Positions 33,251 through 44,416 of a DNA stretch of 64,000 nt are shown here, in pieces (position 1 is the stretch's first letter; every line of letters begins with the position of its first letter). The stretch spans positions 1,178,001-1,242,000 of the forward strand of contig WAID01000002.1 of NCBI GenBank assembly GCA_016584495.1. The letters run 5' to 3'. Source of the DNA: Celoporthe dispersa. Its lineage: Eukaryota; Ascomycota; Sordariomycetes; Diaporthales; Cryphonectriaceae. The notes under the pieces were generated by a model, which searched no databases, had not been told where the DNA came from, and was given only the letters and a program-made list of their open reading frames with translations. The position numbers were made by a program, and so were the translations under genes.

Positions 33251-34229
33251 CTAGTCTCTAAGTGCAATGGTAAAGAGCACGTCTTTCGTCGTCTCAATTT
33301 CAACCACCTTGGTCTCGGGCAGGACGTGATTGCTCGTACTCATCATTCCACCAAACTCCGTCTTCCAGTCCGTCACATCCCACTCGAACCCCTTCAGAGA
33401 GATGACGCTCGACTCCTTGATCGGTATGACGCCCACGTACTTCCCAAAGACATCCTCTGTGCCCTCCTCCCTGACGTGAACCCGATGCCTCCCCGCCTTC
33501 AGCAAGAACGTCAACGACTCCCCGCTCACAAGAAACATCCGGCCCTCCGCGTAGGTTGGGTCCGCCTGGAAGAGGTACAGGTGGTGCAGCTGGCTGAGGC
33601 CCTGGTCAACCCGCCCGCCGAGGCCGCCCAGGGCGACGATATCTGCTGGTGCGCCTGCCTGGGAAGCGGTAGCGCTGCGGATGTACTTGACGGCCTTGCC
33701 GAAGTCCGTGGAATACTGATCTGGATCGTGGATGATCTGTGTGGGCTTTGCAGCGGTGGTGAAGTACTTGCGCGACTCTTCGGTGAGCGAGTCCAGGTCG
33801 CCTATTATGACATCGAGTCCATCCTGAGAGAGGAGCGTGCTGCCTCCATCCTGCGCCTCCTGACAAGCTCGCAGGAGACGGTTTGCGCCTCCATCTGCCG
33901 CCACCCTCAGGGACGCTGCAGTTCATCAGCTCCGGAGAAAGATTATGCCCCAACAAAGAAAAAGCCAACCAACCAACCAACCACAAAAAAAAAAAAAAAA
34001 AAAAAAGGAGAAGGAGAAGGAGAAGAAGGCAGAACAGAAAATCGCAAGTACAATACTTACAATTCTTCCACAGGACTTCCAGCGTGGCCAGGTCTCGCAG
34101 CGGCTGATTGAGGATAATGAGAGCAAGCCGGGTTACTGCTGTGTTGTGGTGGTGACTGTTGGCCCTGTCAGTCTCGGCCCGCTCCCGCAGAAGCATGCGG
34201 GCCGGGTGCCATTCGATCGGGTCGCCCAT
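33251..34229 (-). CDS. Thiamine pyrophosphokinase
   Basis: Two exons (34229-34061, 33915-33251) give 277 aa. Exon 1 carries EWHPARMLL and LALIILNQPL. Splicing joins LWKN to SSLRVAADGGANRL, the hallmark of the family. Then come DVIIGDLDSLTEESR, DQYSTDFGKAVKYI and GGLGGRVDQGLSQLHHLY (catalytic/Mg-binding Asp residues) and the C-terminal thiamine-binding domain with SVISLKGFEWDVTDW and GMMSTSNHVL. It transfers pyrophosphate from ATP to thiamine to give thiamine diphosphate (the yeast counterpart is THI80). It is convergent with BOS1, about 200 bp apart. I see no thiamine riboswitch in the leader or intron. Confidence 0.95.
33966..34024. repeat. (AACC)n, A22 and GGAGAA repeats in an intron
   Basis: AACC units, an uninterrupted 22-A run (33985-34006) and GGAGAA units lie inside the thiamine pyrophosphokinase intron. 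On the coding strand they form a long polypyrimidine tract upstream of the acceptor at 33916. Confidence 0.85.
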
Positions 34230-35057
34230 CACACGTGCATGGATCGTCAGGACGAGGGGCTTTGAATGGTGGTGGTGAGAGCGTGAAGGGGGGGTGGGAT
34301 TGGGCAAGGGGTGTTGGTTGGCTTATTGGCACGGGGATGCGTTGTTCGTGCGCTGTGACCTCACAGGTTTGAAAGGACATAAAAGAACCTGCGGGGTAGA
34401 TTTTGTGGAGGAGGTGTGGAGATGAGAGGTTTCTGGCATGTCTGACTAAGTAACAAAAATGTCAAGAGTCCGGATCAGTGCAGCGATCGGCACGGTAGGG
34501 ACTACTTTCATGATTGAAGAGGTGAGACTGTTCACATGATTTTTTTTTTTTTTGGAATCCTAGCATTAGGGTTCCTAAAAGTCTGGTTAGTCGTGAGATG
34601 TTCGGATAATCTTGAACGCTCTAGTTTGAATATGCACCTTATTAATGGTTGAACTCAGGCCTATTGCCTGAACCATCCTAGAGGAATCAATATTGTCTCG
34701 GGAAGAGGGAGAAAGGGAGAGAGAAAAAAGAAAAGAAAAGAAAAAGAATAGCAAGAGGCGGATGGCAGAGAGGAAGGGGAAAGAAACATACTGGTCTCAA
34801 GGCTTGATGACACTGTATGTATTTTTCGTGATGACTATGCCGCCTCTAGAGCCCAAAAAAGATAATACTGACTGATACAGCGCACGTGCAAGCTTGTGGT
34901 TTATAGTGGTTTAGTTCGGAAGAGTAATTAATATATGCCCAACAACAGCTCGCTCAAGTCCGAGGCGCAGAGACTACGGACATGTCAGTTTACCACGGCA
35001 CCATGCATTCATTATATTATTCTCAACCCTTGCCCGGGATAACTCACCATACCCGCT
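34230..35057. other. Intergenic
   Basis: Upstream of the thiamine pyrophosphokinase gene and downstream of the small Cys-rich gene. Contains a purine-rich stretch near 34700-34760; no gene seen. Confidence 0.5.
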
Positions 35058-35285
35058 TCAACACTCGCAATCGCACTCATCACCGCATCCCTGGTGACAA
35101 AAGTACGGGCATCCGTACTGGCATCTGCATTCACACCAGTGATCTTCTTCCTCCTCAGAGTCACTGCTGCAATCACTTCCGGAATCGCTGTCGGAGTCAC
35201 TGTCGGAATCTGGGTAGTCGTGTTCTTGGCTGTCAGGGTCTTCATCCTCAGCCTCGGGATGGACGTTGAATTCGTCTTTCGCCAT
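35058..35285 (-). CDS. Small acidic cysteine-rich protein (metallothionein-like?)
   Basis: An uninterrupted 75-aa ORF with ATG at 35285. Residues about 11-49 are strongly acidic (Asp/Ser alternation, then EEEED). Residues 51-75 hold nine Cys at 51, 53, 55, 59, 63, 67, 71, 73 and 75, a symmetric CxCxC-x3-C-x3-C-x3-C-x3-CxCxC pattern, with one more Cys near 39. There is no signal peptide, so free thiols in the cytosol are expected, which suits metal binding. I do not recognise the family; it is not the classic fungal copper metallothionein spacing. The -3 base of the ATG is C, a weak start context. Coding status rests on the improbable regularity of the pattern. Confidence 0.6.
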   Translation of the reverse strand: MAKDEFNVHPEAEDEDPDSQEHDYPDSDSDSDSDSGSDCSSDSEEEEDHWCECRCQYGCPYFCHQGCGDECDCEC

Positions 35286-35556
35286 ATGGGGCTTCCTTGA
35301 TAACTAACTTTCAGGTAGGAGAAATGATTGTCTGAGATTGCCTCTCGATCCGGTGCTGCAGTAAGAACGGAAGGAGAAAACTGAGTCTGTTCTAATAGCT
35401 TTTGGGGATGCTTGCGCAGAAGGGCGATGAGATGTCCGAGTTGGAAAAGTATAGCCTTCTACCGAAAGACCTTGAGGTACTAGGCAGTCTTGCATCTCAG
35501 GCAGCAAGGGTAACTCTGATATATTGAATGTATCATGTTTTACCTATCGACCAAGA

Positions 35557-35910
35557 ATGAAAGCAGTAATTATGACTTCTGTCCTGGCCTTGCTGTCAGC
35601 CTCAAAGCAACCTATCATAGCGATTAGCAGTGCCAAAGCATCGTGCCATGGGGACTGGAACTTTGTCAAAAAGTGGAGGAACAAGGAGACATCAGTTGCT
35701 ATACGAGTTCAGCATTCAAACATGAGAAAGAGAAAGGCATGTGGTAACACAGCCTTGCCAGGATGCTTTGACATTGCAGCCTTGGAAGCCTCCAGCTCAT
35801 TACGACGTCTAGATGCCAACAAAGAACTATCGAAGATTCCAGGTCCATATTTTGTTTCGGGCTTACAATTTCAATGCCAGCTCGGTATCCTAGGCAGGTA
35901 CTTGATGTGA
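35557..35910 (+). CDS. Possible small secreted protein
   Basis: ORF of 117 aa from an ATG at 35557. The N-terminus (MKAVIMTSVLALLSASKQP) is hydrophobic and could be a signal peptide, followed by four Cys in a basic body. No family recognised, no codon bias or conserved motif. It may be a chance ORF. Confidence 0.25.
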   Translation: MKAVIMTSVLALLSASKQPIIAISSAKASCHGDWNFVKKWRNKETSVAIRVQHSNMRKRKACGNTALPGCFDIAALEASSSLRRLDANKELSKIPGPYFVSGLQFQCQLGILGRYLM

Positions 35911-37411
35911 GCTATCATATTTCTTGAGTTCCTGGCGGGAATACAAGATGTTGCCTCGGCAATTCGAGGGCCTTGAGTTCATACTCCCCTTAGGAGGCAT
36001 CTGAAATGAAGTACTGTGCTGGCGGTTTCAATTGAGATGTATCTCTTTCAGTCTTTGAGCATTACAAGATAATTACATCAGTGGCTGCAGATAAGATTGT
36101 AAAATCTGCTCCTGGTTCGGAGTCACTATAACAATTTCCGGCATGGAATGACCTCGGAAAACAAGAAGCGTTTTCTCTAGGGGTGGGGCAAATAAAAGTC
36201 AACATGAGAGGATAAGTGAATCAGGAAAGACACTGATTCCTAGCTTTGCGAGTCAGCTAACATCGTAGCACAGCATAACCACCTGCTTCTGCTCTATGAA
36301 AAGGATGATACACATCTCTCAAAAATGACGCTCGTCGGGCTGCTCTCATCCGCTGGTCCCCATCAGCCGCAGCCCCTCCTCTGAGGACAACGGAGCATAG
36401 TAACGTGACCATAGCTTGAGCTGTGGGATGAGCAGCCGGTCTTCCTGTCGCCGGGAACATCCGCGGTGTGCACACCTCGCTAGCCGAGCTCTCAGCCCGC
36501 CTGCCAACGTCATCGCGAGTCTCGTGAACAGCTCGCGCCTCGGGACGGTCCTGCGAGGTTTACACACAGCTGACTATAGCAAGCCACAGTATACAAGCGC
36601 ATGTTCCTCTGGAGAAGTTCACTCGAAAGGGCCGATTGGAAATGCGGGGTGGCAAGTGGACCAAATCCCCCCGTATTATCAGGTGTTGTTGTCCCGGTGG
36701 GAAGTGCCAAAAACTTGCGGAGGGGGAGTCTGGAGAGGGAAAGGCGTTGGTTCTTACCAAGATTACCCACTTCTTCCCCGGTTCAACGTCGGCAACGCCG
36801 CCTTCGGCCAAAATCCGGCTAAAAGCAGGCCATCGTCAAGCCACGATAGACACGGAAGACAGAAGATTGTTCCATCATTGCGGGTGATGTCTGGTAATGG
36901 TTCATCCGGACGTGGTCTCCCTCTCCCGTGTAGGTAGTTCGACACGAAGTTGTCGTTATGATTGAGTTCACATGCAAATCCGTCTTTCTATCGCGCCCTG
37001 CTTACAGCACAACGGCAGCAGCCTCCTTAAGTATTTTTTTTCTTGTTTTCTCTGTTATGTAATGCTGGGATATGTCTCTGAGGTTCTCGGCATCTTGATC
37101 TTGGTAACAATATCATAGGACTTTAGTAATTACTGCATTGATGAGTCTGACGTCGCTCATTAGATTCTAGAGGGGGCCGCGGTTAAGAGCGGAATTCCCG
37201 AATCAGTCATACCGCCGGAACTCTGTCGACCTGCTATGGGCACTATGCACACAATGTTAATCGCGAACGAGACTAACAGTCCAGAGTCTCGGGACCTATG
37301 TATGTAGCCGACCAGTGCCGACGCTATGGATCCGTCGGGAACAACGTCAGGAAGTGGGATGGTCTTTTGCCCAGAAGAGATGTCTATAGACTTGTATGAT
37401 TATTTTTCTTC

Positions 37412-37796
37412 CTCCGGGCCCCGCCCTCCACAAAGCCGACCACGCTTCCCCACAAAGTGTATTGCCCAGCCCCAGAAAACTAGCAAGGCTCCACAATAGA
37501 GACGGCCCTGGGTCCTTGGCCGTTCAAGGTCTTGGTCACTTCTTCAGGTTCCGCGATGAAGTCCGTCTCTACCGTACGTATTACTTACTGTACACTAGTA
37601 TGTGCTCGATCCGATCCGACCTCCAGGAGACCTTGCGGCGGCGTTGCAGGTCCTGGCAGGACGAGGGACTGTACTGGACCTTTGCCTGCACCTCCCTGTC
37701 TCTCATCATCCGAAGACCCGGGCGGGGACGTCGATATGCCCACCTCAAGGCATCTGACCTCCCAATTTTTTGCCTCAAAGTGGCACAGATGCGGGG
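37412..37796. promoter_or_regulatory. Cluster of CreA-type SYGGRG motifs upstream of GH3
   Basis: Four matches to the carbon-repressor consensus SYGGRG: 37412-37417 and 37419-37424 on the minus strand, 37722-37727 and 37791-37796 on the plus strand, 300-700 bp before the beta-glucosidase ATG. The hexamer is short and partly expected by chance, but carbon repression of such genes is usual. Confidence 0.35.
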
Positions 37797-37995
37797 CAGA
37801 CCATGTAGACATGCCATGCTCGCGAGTCGCTCATCCGGTTCTCGGGCTGGGCTGATATCGTCATGTTCGTCCCTCATAGGAAGGGAAGAAGTTGGCAGAG
37901 CAGGCAGGGATGTTTTTTTCTGTAGATGGTGAATATTTCTTTCCTACTTTTTCTTGCTAGGCATGGATCCATAACAAAAGACTTATAGCTACAGA

Positions 37996-38003
37996 TATAT
38001 AAA
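37996..38003 (+). promoter_or_regulatory. TATA box of the GH3 gene
   Basis: TATATAAA 100 bp before the beta-glucosidase ATG. Confidence 0.55.
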
Positions 38004-38102
38004 TGCCGGTGGCCTCAGCCGCTATTCAGACAACTTTGGCTTGGTTTTTCGGTGCCACCCGAGTCTCTCTCCTCCCTTCCACCGCCATCATCAATACTCA
38101 CC

Positions 38103-40753
38103 ATGGCGTCCTCGGCTGCAGCTCTTCTGCTCTCGGCTCTCCTCGTGCCTGCTGTCAAGGCTGATACCGCCTTCAGCCATGTTCAGCCTCTAAACACTAC
38201 GATTCTTGGCCAGTACGGCTTCTCGGATCCCGTGTACCCATCTCGTAAGTTTTTGTTCGCTTCCTTTTTCTTTTTCCTTTCTATCTCACCTCGTCATCTA
38301 TACCGTCGTAGATTGTTCCGTTGTTGACATGAGAGTCTAGCAAATACGACTGGAGCTGGCGGCTGGGAAGCTGCTCTGGCAAAGGCCCAGGCCTTTGTTG
38401 CCGAGCTGACCCTCGAGGAAAAGGCTCAGATGGTAACTGGTGTTCCAGGACCCTGTGTGGGCAACATTCTCGCGATTGAGAGGCTTGGTTTCCCTGGTCT
38501 CTGCCTCCAGGATGGTCCCCTTGCTATCCGAGTGGCAAGCTATGCCAGCGTCTTCTCGGCTGGTGTCTCCGCTGCCGCTTCCTGGGATAGAGAGATGATG
38601 TATGAACGTGGTTATGCGATGGGTGAGGAGTTCAGGGGCAAGGGTGCCAACATCTACCTTGGGTAAGTAACACGGAGCTGATCATGACGATCGAGGACAG
38701 GCCAACTAACCGATTGTTTTCAGGCCCGTCGCCGGACCACTAGGTCGTTCCGGTTATGCAGGCCGCAACTGGGAAGGATTCGCCGCGGATCCCTACCTGA
38801 CCGGCGTAGCGATGGAGCAAACCATCACGGGCATGCAGGACACCGGCGTCCAGTCGTGTGCCAAGCACTTTGTCGCCTACGAGCAGGAGACACAGCGCAA
38901 TCCAACCTACCCCTACGTGACCGAGGATGACAGCAGCATCAGCGTGACCGAGGTCACCCAGGAGTCGGTGTCCTCGAACGTTGACGACCGGACCCTTCAC
39001 GAGCTCTACGTTTGGCCTTTTGCCAACGCGGTCCACGCTGGAGTGTCGTCCCTCATGTGCTCGTACAACCGCATCAACGGCTCCTACGCCTGCCAGAACT
39101 CCAAGACCCAGAATGGTATCCTCAAGTCCGAGCTTGGCTTCCAGGGTTACGTGATGAGCGATTGGGGTGGCACGCACTCTGGCCTTGCCTCCATCGAGGC
39201 TGGTCTTGATATGGGTAGGTCATATCTCTCCCCACAACACACAGAACGTACGTGGCTGACAGCAAGCAGACATGCCTGGAAACGTTGGATACTACGGTAT
39301 GGATTTTGAAGGCGGTTCCTTCTTTGGAGGAAACGTGACTGCGGCCGTGAACAACGGCACCCTGGACGTCGCACGCGTCGATGATATGATCACGAGAATC
39401 ATGACTCCATACTATTTCCACGGACAAGACTCTGGATACCCCGGCGTTGACCCTGCTGGCGCTCAGCTCAACACCTTCACGCCGGAGAGCACCTGGAGGA
39501 ACACCTTCAACATGACCGGCATCATGAACGTCGACGTCAGGGGCGACCACAGCGAGCTGATCCGCCAGCACGGTGCCGCCGGAACAGTCCTGCTCAAGAA
39601 CACCAACAACGCCCTGCCTCTCAAGGCACCCAAGCTCATCGCCCTGTTCGGAAACGACGCCGATGCCCCCACCCAAGGAATGTACACGTCAGGATCCTCC
39701 TTCTTTGGCAGCCAGTACGTCGGCGGCGGTTCCGGCACTGGCCGTGCCACCTTTGTGTCCACCCCTCTTGACGCCATCGTCCAGCGCGCCAGCCAGGACA
39801 ACGCCTACGTCCAGTTCTTCCTCAACAACACCCTGGTCGTGGACTCGGAGATGCCCAGCCTCTGGATCCCCGCCGAGCCTGACGTCTGCCTGGTCTTTGT
39901 CAAGACCTACGCTGAGGAGGGTACCGACCGCACGACGCTCGACCTCGACTGGGAGGGCGCCGAGATGGTCACCTCTGTCGCCAAGTACTGCAACAACACC
40001 GTGGTCGTCTCGCACTCGTCTGGCATCAACGTCCTGCCTTTTGCCGACAACCCCAACGTCACTGCTATCCTGGCCGCACACTACCCCGGTGAGGAGAGCG
40101 GACACTCCATCGTCGACATCCTGTACGGCGACGTGAACCCCTCTGGCCACCTGCCGTACACCATCGCCTACAACTCGTCCGACTACAACGCACCTCCCAC
40201 CACCGCCGTCCAGACTAACGGCACCGAGGACTGGCAGGTCTGGTTCGACGAAGGCCTCGAGATCGACTACCGCTACTTCGACGCCAACAACATCTCCGTG
40301 CGCTATGAGTTCGGCTTCGGTCTCTCGTACACGACCTTTGAGCTGGCCAACATCGAGGCCGAGGCCCTGGGCTCCGACTTCACAGCCGCCCCGCCCGCCC
40401 AGGAGATCCAGCCCGGCGGCAACCCGGCCCTGTGGGAGACTCTGTACAACATCACCGTCTCTCTGTCCAACACGGGCTGTGTCGAGGGCGCCGCCGTGCC
40501 CCAGCTGTACGTCACCTTCCCCGACAGCGCGCCCGCGGGCACGCCGCCCAAGCAGCTGCGCGGGTTCGACAAGATCACCCTCGCGGCGAACCAGACCGCG
40601 ACGGCCTCGTTCGAGCTGATGAGGCGGGACATCAGCTACTGGGACATCCTGTCGCAGGACTGGGTGATTCCCAGCGGCGACATCACTGTCAGCCTGGGCT
40701 TCAGCAGCAGGGATCTGAGGGTGTCGACGACCATCACGCCCGTGGCTGCGTAG
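38103..40753 (+). CDS. Secreted beta-glucosidase, glycoside hydrolase family 3
   Basis: Four exons (38103-38244, 38341-38662, 38724-39214, 39270-40753), all junctions in phase, give 812 aa. A signal peptide spans residues 1-19. The GH3 N-domain has GLCLQDGPLAIR, NIYLGPVAGPLGRSGYAGRNWEGF, AKHFVAYEQE and the nucleophile Asp in GYVMSDWGGTHS. The C-domain (TVLLKNTNNALPL onward) and a fibronectin-III-like end follow (FGFGLSYTTFEL ... LRGFDKITLAANQTA). Many N-glycosylation sites. It releases glucose from the non-reducing ends of beta-glucans and cello-oligosaccharides; fine specificity is not readable. Upstream TATA and SYGGRG motifs fit regulated expression. Confidence 0.97.
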
Positions 40754-41549
40754 GGAGAGAGGGGCGGTGGGATATTGTGTAATGATCTCGTTTAATGATA
40801 GATGCGACAATGATATTACTTAATCGCTGAAGGTTCTCTCTGAAGTGTTCCGAAATGCTCTCGTCTCGGTGATGTGTTTGTGTGTGCATGTCCACCTTAG
40901 AAATGCCCTCACCCTTTCGTACGCTTTGCCACGGCCATATCTGTATAGTCATCTTTGGTTTCTTCATGCACTCGGCCGGCTCCTTCACGTAGCTTATGCC
41001 ACCGAAGCAGGTCCATCATAAGCCATCAAAAGAGTTCTTGTGGCGGGAGGAGACTTCACCGTTGGATACGAGCATTGGAGTATTTCCAATCACAATTCAA
41101 ATTGTATCGGCTGTCAGAGGTGTCGACGTAATATTTTCTTTCCTTCGTGCTGTTAGGCTTCGGTAGTTGCGAGCTGTTCGTCACGCCTGTACTTTGGCGC
41201 AGCCCATTGAAGCTGGTGGTGATATTCGTTTCGGCTGGCTGAGTCATCCATCCCCAAGGTCAATGTCCAATGATCTCATCGTGGCTGCTACTTAGATCCC
41301 TGACCCCTGCCAGCTCTCAGCCGATCGCCGTCGCTGGTGAGCGAGCTTTCGAAATTTTGAACCGCGGTGTCGGCTCCGTTTGGATTACCAATTTGTTCCG
41401 GGCTACGAACAGCACTGGGGAGTCGCACCCTCCCCAACCACCACTACCACTGACGACGACTTCTTGTCGCATCCTCTCTTTCTTTCCTTTGTTGCCGTGG
41501 TTCACACACAGACACCAATAGGCCCCATCTAGCCTGGTCCAACACCACA
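40754..41549. other. Intergenic
   Basis: 3' flank of the beta-glucosidase and promoter of the MIA40 gene, with a C/T-rich leader near 41430-41520. No gene seen. Confidence 0.5.
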
Positions 41550-42668
41550 ATGTTTCGCGCTGCAGTACGTTCGACGCCGCGGGCCTTGCGGCAGTCCTCG
41601 GTCGCGTCTGCCACCGGCCGGAGGTTCGCAAGCACAGCACCTGCCGACAGGAGCTATTCGTGGAAGGGCTCGGCGGTCAGATGGAGCTTGGCTATAGGCG
41701 CTCTGTACTGGTACAACACCAGCCCGATTTTTGCGGACGAGTTGCCCTGTGAGTAGCCCACTCGCAACGCTCATGAGCGAGGTGTCTTGTGCGGCACTGC
41801 TGACTTGCTCTCCTGTCGTCGCAGCACGTCTGTCCCCCGAACCGGCTCATTTCTCCGAGTCAGACCTGCCTACCGTGGATGCGATAGTCGAGGAGAAGCG
41901 GAAGCAGCTCGAGGCGAAGTTGAAGGCCAAGGAGGAGCAGGCGGCGGCGGCCAAGGTATCGCAGCAATCGCCCCCACCATCCAAGAACGACTCCATGGCT
42001 GTCGCGACACCTGGCGATGTGGAGAAGTCGCCTGAGCAGCTGGAAGAAGAGGCAGGCCAGCAGGGCGCATTCAACCCGGAGACGGGCGAGATCAACTGGG
42101 ACTGCCCATGCCTGGGCGGGATGGCCGACGGTCCTTGTGGAGAGGAGTTCAAGGCGGCATTCAGTTGTTTTGTCTACTCGAACGAGGAGCCCAAGGGCAT
42201 GGACTGCATTGACAAGTTCCAGTACGTCACGACCTGCAGGAACTTCAAGAGATCCGCAGATGAGAAAATACGAGAGCTGACAGCACGACTAGGCACATGC
42301 AAGATTGCTTCCGAAAATACCCTGAGGTCTACGGCGAAGAAATAGCAGATGAGGAGGCCGCCGAGGCTGAGGCAGACGCTGCCGCCGCCGGATCACCTGC
42401 TCCTGCAGCCAACATCCGCGATGCCGTGGCTAAGGAGCCTACCCCCACCCCTGCGGCCGCTGCTGCGTCGGAGAAGACCGTTGTGAAGCCAGAGAAGGAG
42501 GCGCCAGCAGCTGACAAGCCCGCAAAGCTGGAGGAGAAGCCCAAGGATGCACCTGAGCAGAAGACCGCCTCCAAGGCCGCGCCGAAGGCCGAGGTCGAGG
42601 CGGATCCTCGTGGTCTGCCCAAGAGTTCGTTCGATGCTACTTCTGCCAACAACAAGGAGTCTCAATGA
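41550..42668 (+). CDS. MIA40: Mitochondrial intermembrane space import protein MIA40
   Basis: Three exons (41550-41748, 41825-42221, 42293-42668) give 323 aa. An Arg/Ser-rich presequence (about 1-30) is followed by one membrane anchor (WSLAIGALYWYNTSPIF), as in fungal MIA40. After a Glu/Ala/Lys-rich spacer comes the CHCH core: the redox CPC motif in DCPCLGG, then twin CX9C helices CGEEFKAAFSC and CIDKFQHMQDC; the second CX9C exists only after splicing of intron 2. A long Ala/Glu/Lys/Pro-rich tail ends the protein. It oxidises cysteine-rich precursors in the intermembrane space, working with Erv1. Confidence 0.96.
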
Positions 42669-43398
42669 GAGATCTGAGCCCCGAGCCAGGAACATCAAAC
42701 TTGTACTGTACAATATAACGCATCCGGGGGGCGCTGGGCCCTATAGATTGGATGTGGCACCTAGATGGTACCGGAGTTATGGCTAGGCTTGCTGCATGCA
42801 TAGCTGAGGGTTGTTGAAAAAAAAAATACCAATCTCGATTCACTACCATGGGTTGCATATTATATTATTCATACATCTTCCATGTGACCCACTATGTCTG
42901 GAATGCGACAAACGGAATGCAACCCCCAATCTATAAACATGTTGGACGGCATGAGATTGAGAGAACCATGTCGAATTCAACGCAATAAAAAGCGCATCTT
43001 GATGGGTTCTCGGAACAGACTATGAGCCGTGCGCGGACCGGCCCAGCCTTTCTGATAACCCTGGCATCTCGAGCCGCATACGTCATAAGCGACAAGGGTG
43101 GGTGGTGACTCCATGGCGAAGAGGAGAGCTACTGGCCCGTCACCCAACCTCACCTGCCAGAGCTAACGGCCCTGTTTCCCACCCCCCATCACATGTTCTT
43201 CTGTCCACAACATCTCCAAAAGAAAAAAACGGACAACCTTCCTTCTTCCGCGCCGCAATCGCTCTCGAGGATCTCGTTGAGACAAGTTCACCATCTCAAT
43301 CTTTGTGTACCTGATGATCAAAGTTTGATCTGTACACCCATATCCTCTTTTCTAAACTACCACCAAAGCACACCACGCCACATCGCCAGCACACAAAC
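42669..43398. other. Intergenic
   Basis: Between MIA40 and the OM14-like gene; contains an unspliced-leader-like region before 43399. No separate gene seen. Confidence 0.5.
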
Positions 43399-44416
43399 AG
43401 TAAGTCCTCACTTGCAGCTATAGCCAAGATAGCATCATTCCCCCGCCAAAACCATTGCAAACAGACATACATTAGACTGACAAGGTACAACAGTGGCTTC
43501 TTACGCCGACATTGCAGCCAAGAATTCGTATCAGTCTCCAGAGGAGGTGAGTCTGCCTGAAACTCAACCCCCCGCTCCCAGCTCTCTACCACGCCTACAA
43601 AGCCACTCTCTACAAGACTCCCTTATCGCCCCTCACCGAAGATCGCCTAGTTACTTCAGCTACATTTACGGTCATGCCTGGCAATTTCCTTCATCTTGGC
43701 CTGGCCGAAGACTTGATGAGTGGGGGAGTGGGCAGTGGCCGAGGAGTCCTGTCCTACACTCCCTGAACGCTCTCACCCCCACGATCGCGTGCTCATTCAC
43801 ACTGTTTCCCGCACCCCGTTCAGCTATATTGACGTGTCATGCAACCAGGCTGCGGCTCCTCAGCCGCCCGAGATCATTCCCAACGAGTCGGCCACCATGT
43901 CCACTGGCAGCTTGATCGACGTTGACTCCCAGAGCGTCCGCACCGTCCCCTCCGACTTCATGGAACAGGAGGTCCAGACTACCACCCAACAAGAGCGCAT
44001 AGAGCGCGAGGCCGAAGCCGCCGAGCTCCGGGAGAAGGCCGCCATCAAGAAGGAGAAGGCCAAGAGCAAGGCGCGCAAGGCGGACCACTGGCTGGTCAGC
44101 AAGATCGCGTCCCTCTCTGACAACGAGGCCACCGCCCTCGTATACCTCAACCTCTCGGCTGTCGTCGGCGTCAGTGCTTTCCTTGGCCTTAAGGGCTGGC
44201 GCCTTCATGAGCGTGGTGCGCTGGGCTGGAAGACCGTCGGTATCGGTGCTGCTGTCCTGGGTGCTGTCGGTGTTGTGGAGGGAGTCTTCTCTCGGTATGT
44301 CACGACGTCCAGCGCTTTCGATATTTCTCAAATATCGTGACCATGGTAGCGAGCCCGATGCTAACATTTGGAGCAGGTACTTCACCAAGGCCCGCGGCTC
44401 CAGCAAGCAGTCCTAG
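43399..44416 (+). CDS. Mitochondrial outer membrane protein, OM14-like
   Basis: Four coding exons (43399, 43494-43546, 43849-44294, 44377-44416) give 179 aa. The start codon is split: the A is the last base of exon 1 and TG begins exon 2. ASYADIAAKN and SPEEAAAPQPPEI (joined by splicing) are followed by SLIDVDSQSVRTVPSDF, a charged helix (EREAEAAELREKAAIKKEKAK), and three hydrophobic stretches near 123-175 (ALVYLNLSAVVGVSAFLGL, TVGIGAAVLGAVGVVEGVF). This matches the fungal OM14 C-terminal domain family. In yeast OM14 is an outer-membrane receptor aiding cytosolic ribosome docking; that role here is inferred. Confidence 0.82.

Larger units (their letters stand above)
35286..38102. other. Intergenic, mostly featureless
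   Basis: 2.8 kb upstream of the beta-glucosidase. It holds one weak small secreted-protein ORF (35557-35910), four SYGGRG motifs and a TATA box. ORFs around 36416-37932 overlap in many frames and look like chance. Confidence 0.5.

Noticed and set aside
33916..34229. Thiamine riboswitch in the thiamine pyrophosphokinase gene
   Set aside because: The conserved riboswitch core motifs are not present in the intron or near the start.
36416..37932. Several overlapping ORFs before the beta-glucosidase
   Set aside because: Many frames are open on both strands, without introns, domains or a leader; composition looks random.
39689..40810. 373-aa ORF antisense to the GH3 gene
   Set aside because: It lies opposite a well-supported GC-rich exon; such shadows arise from codon bias. 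No start context, intron or domain.
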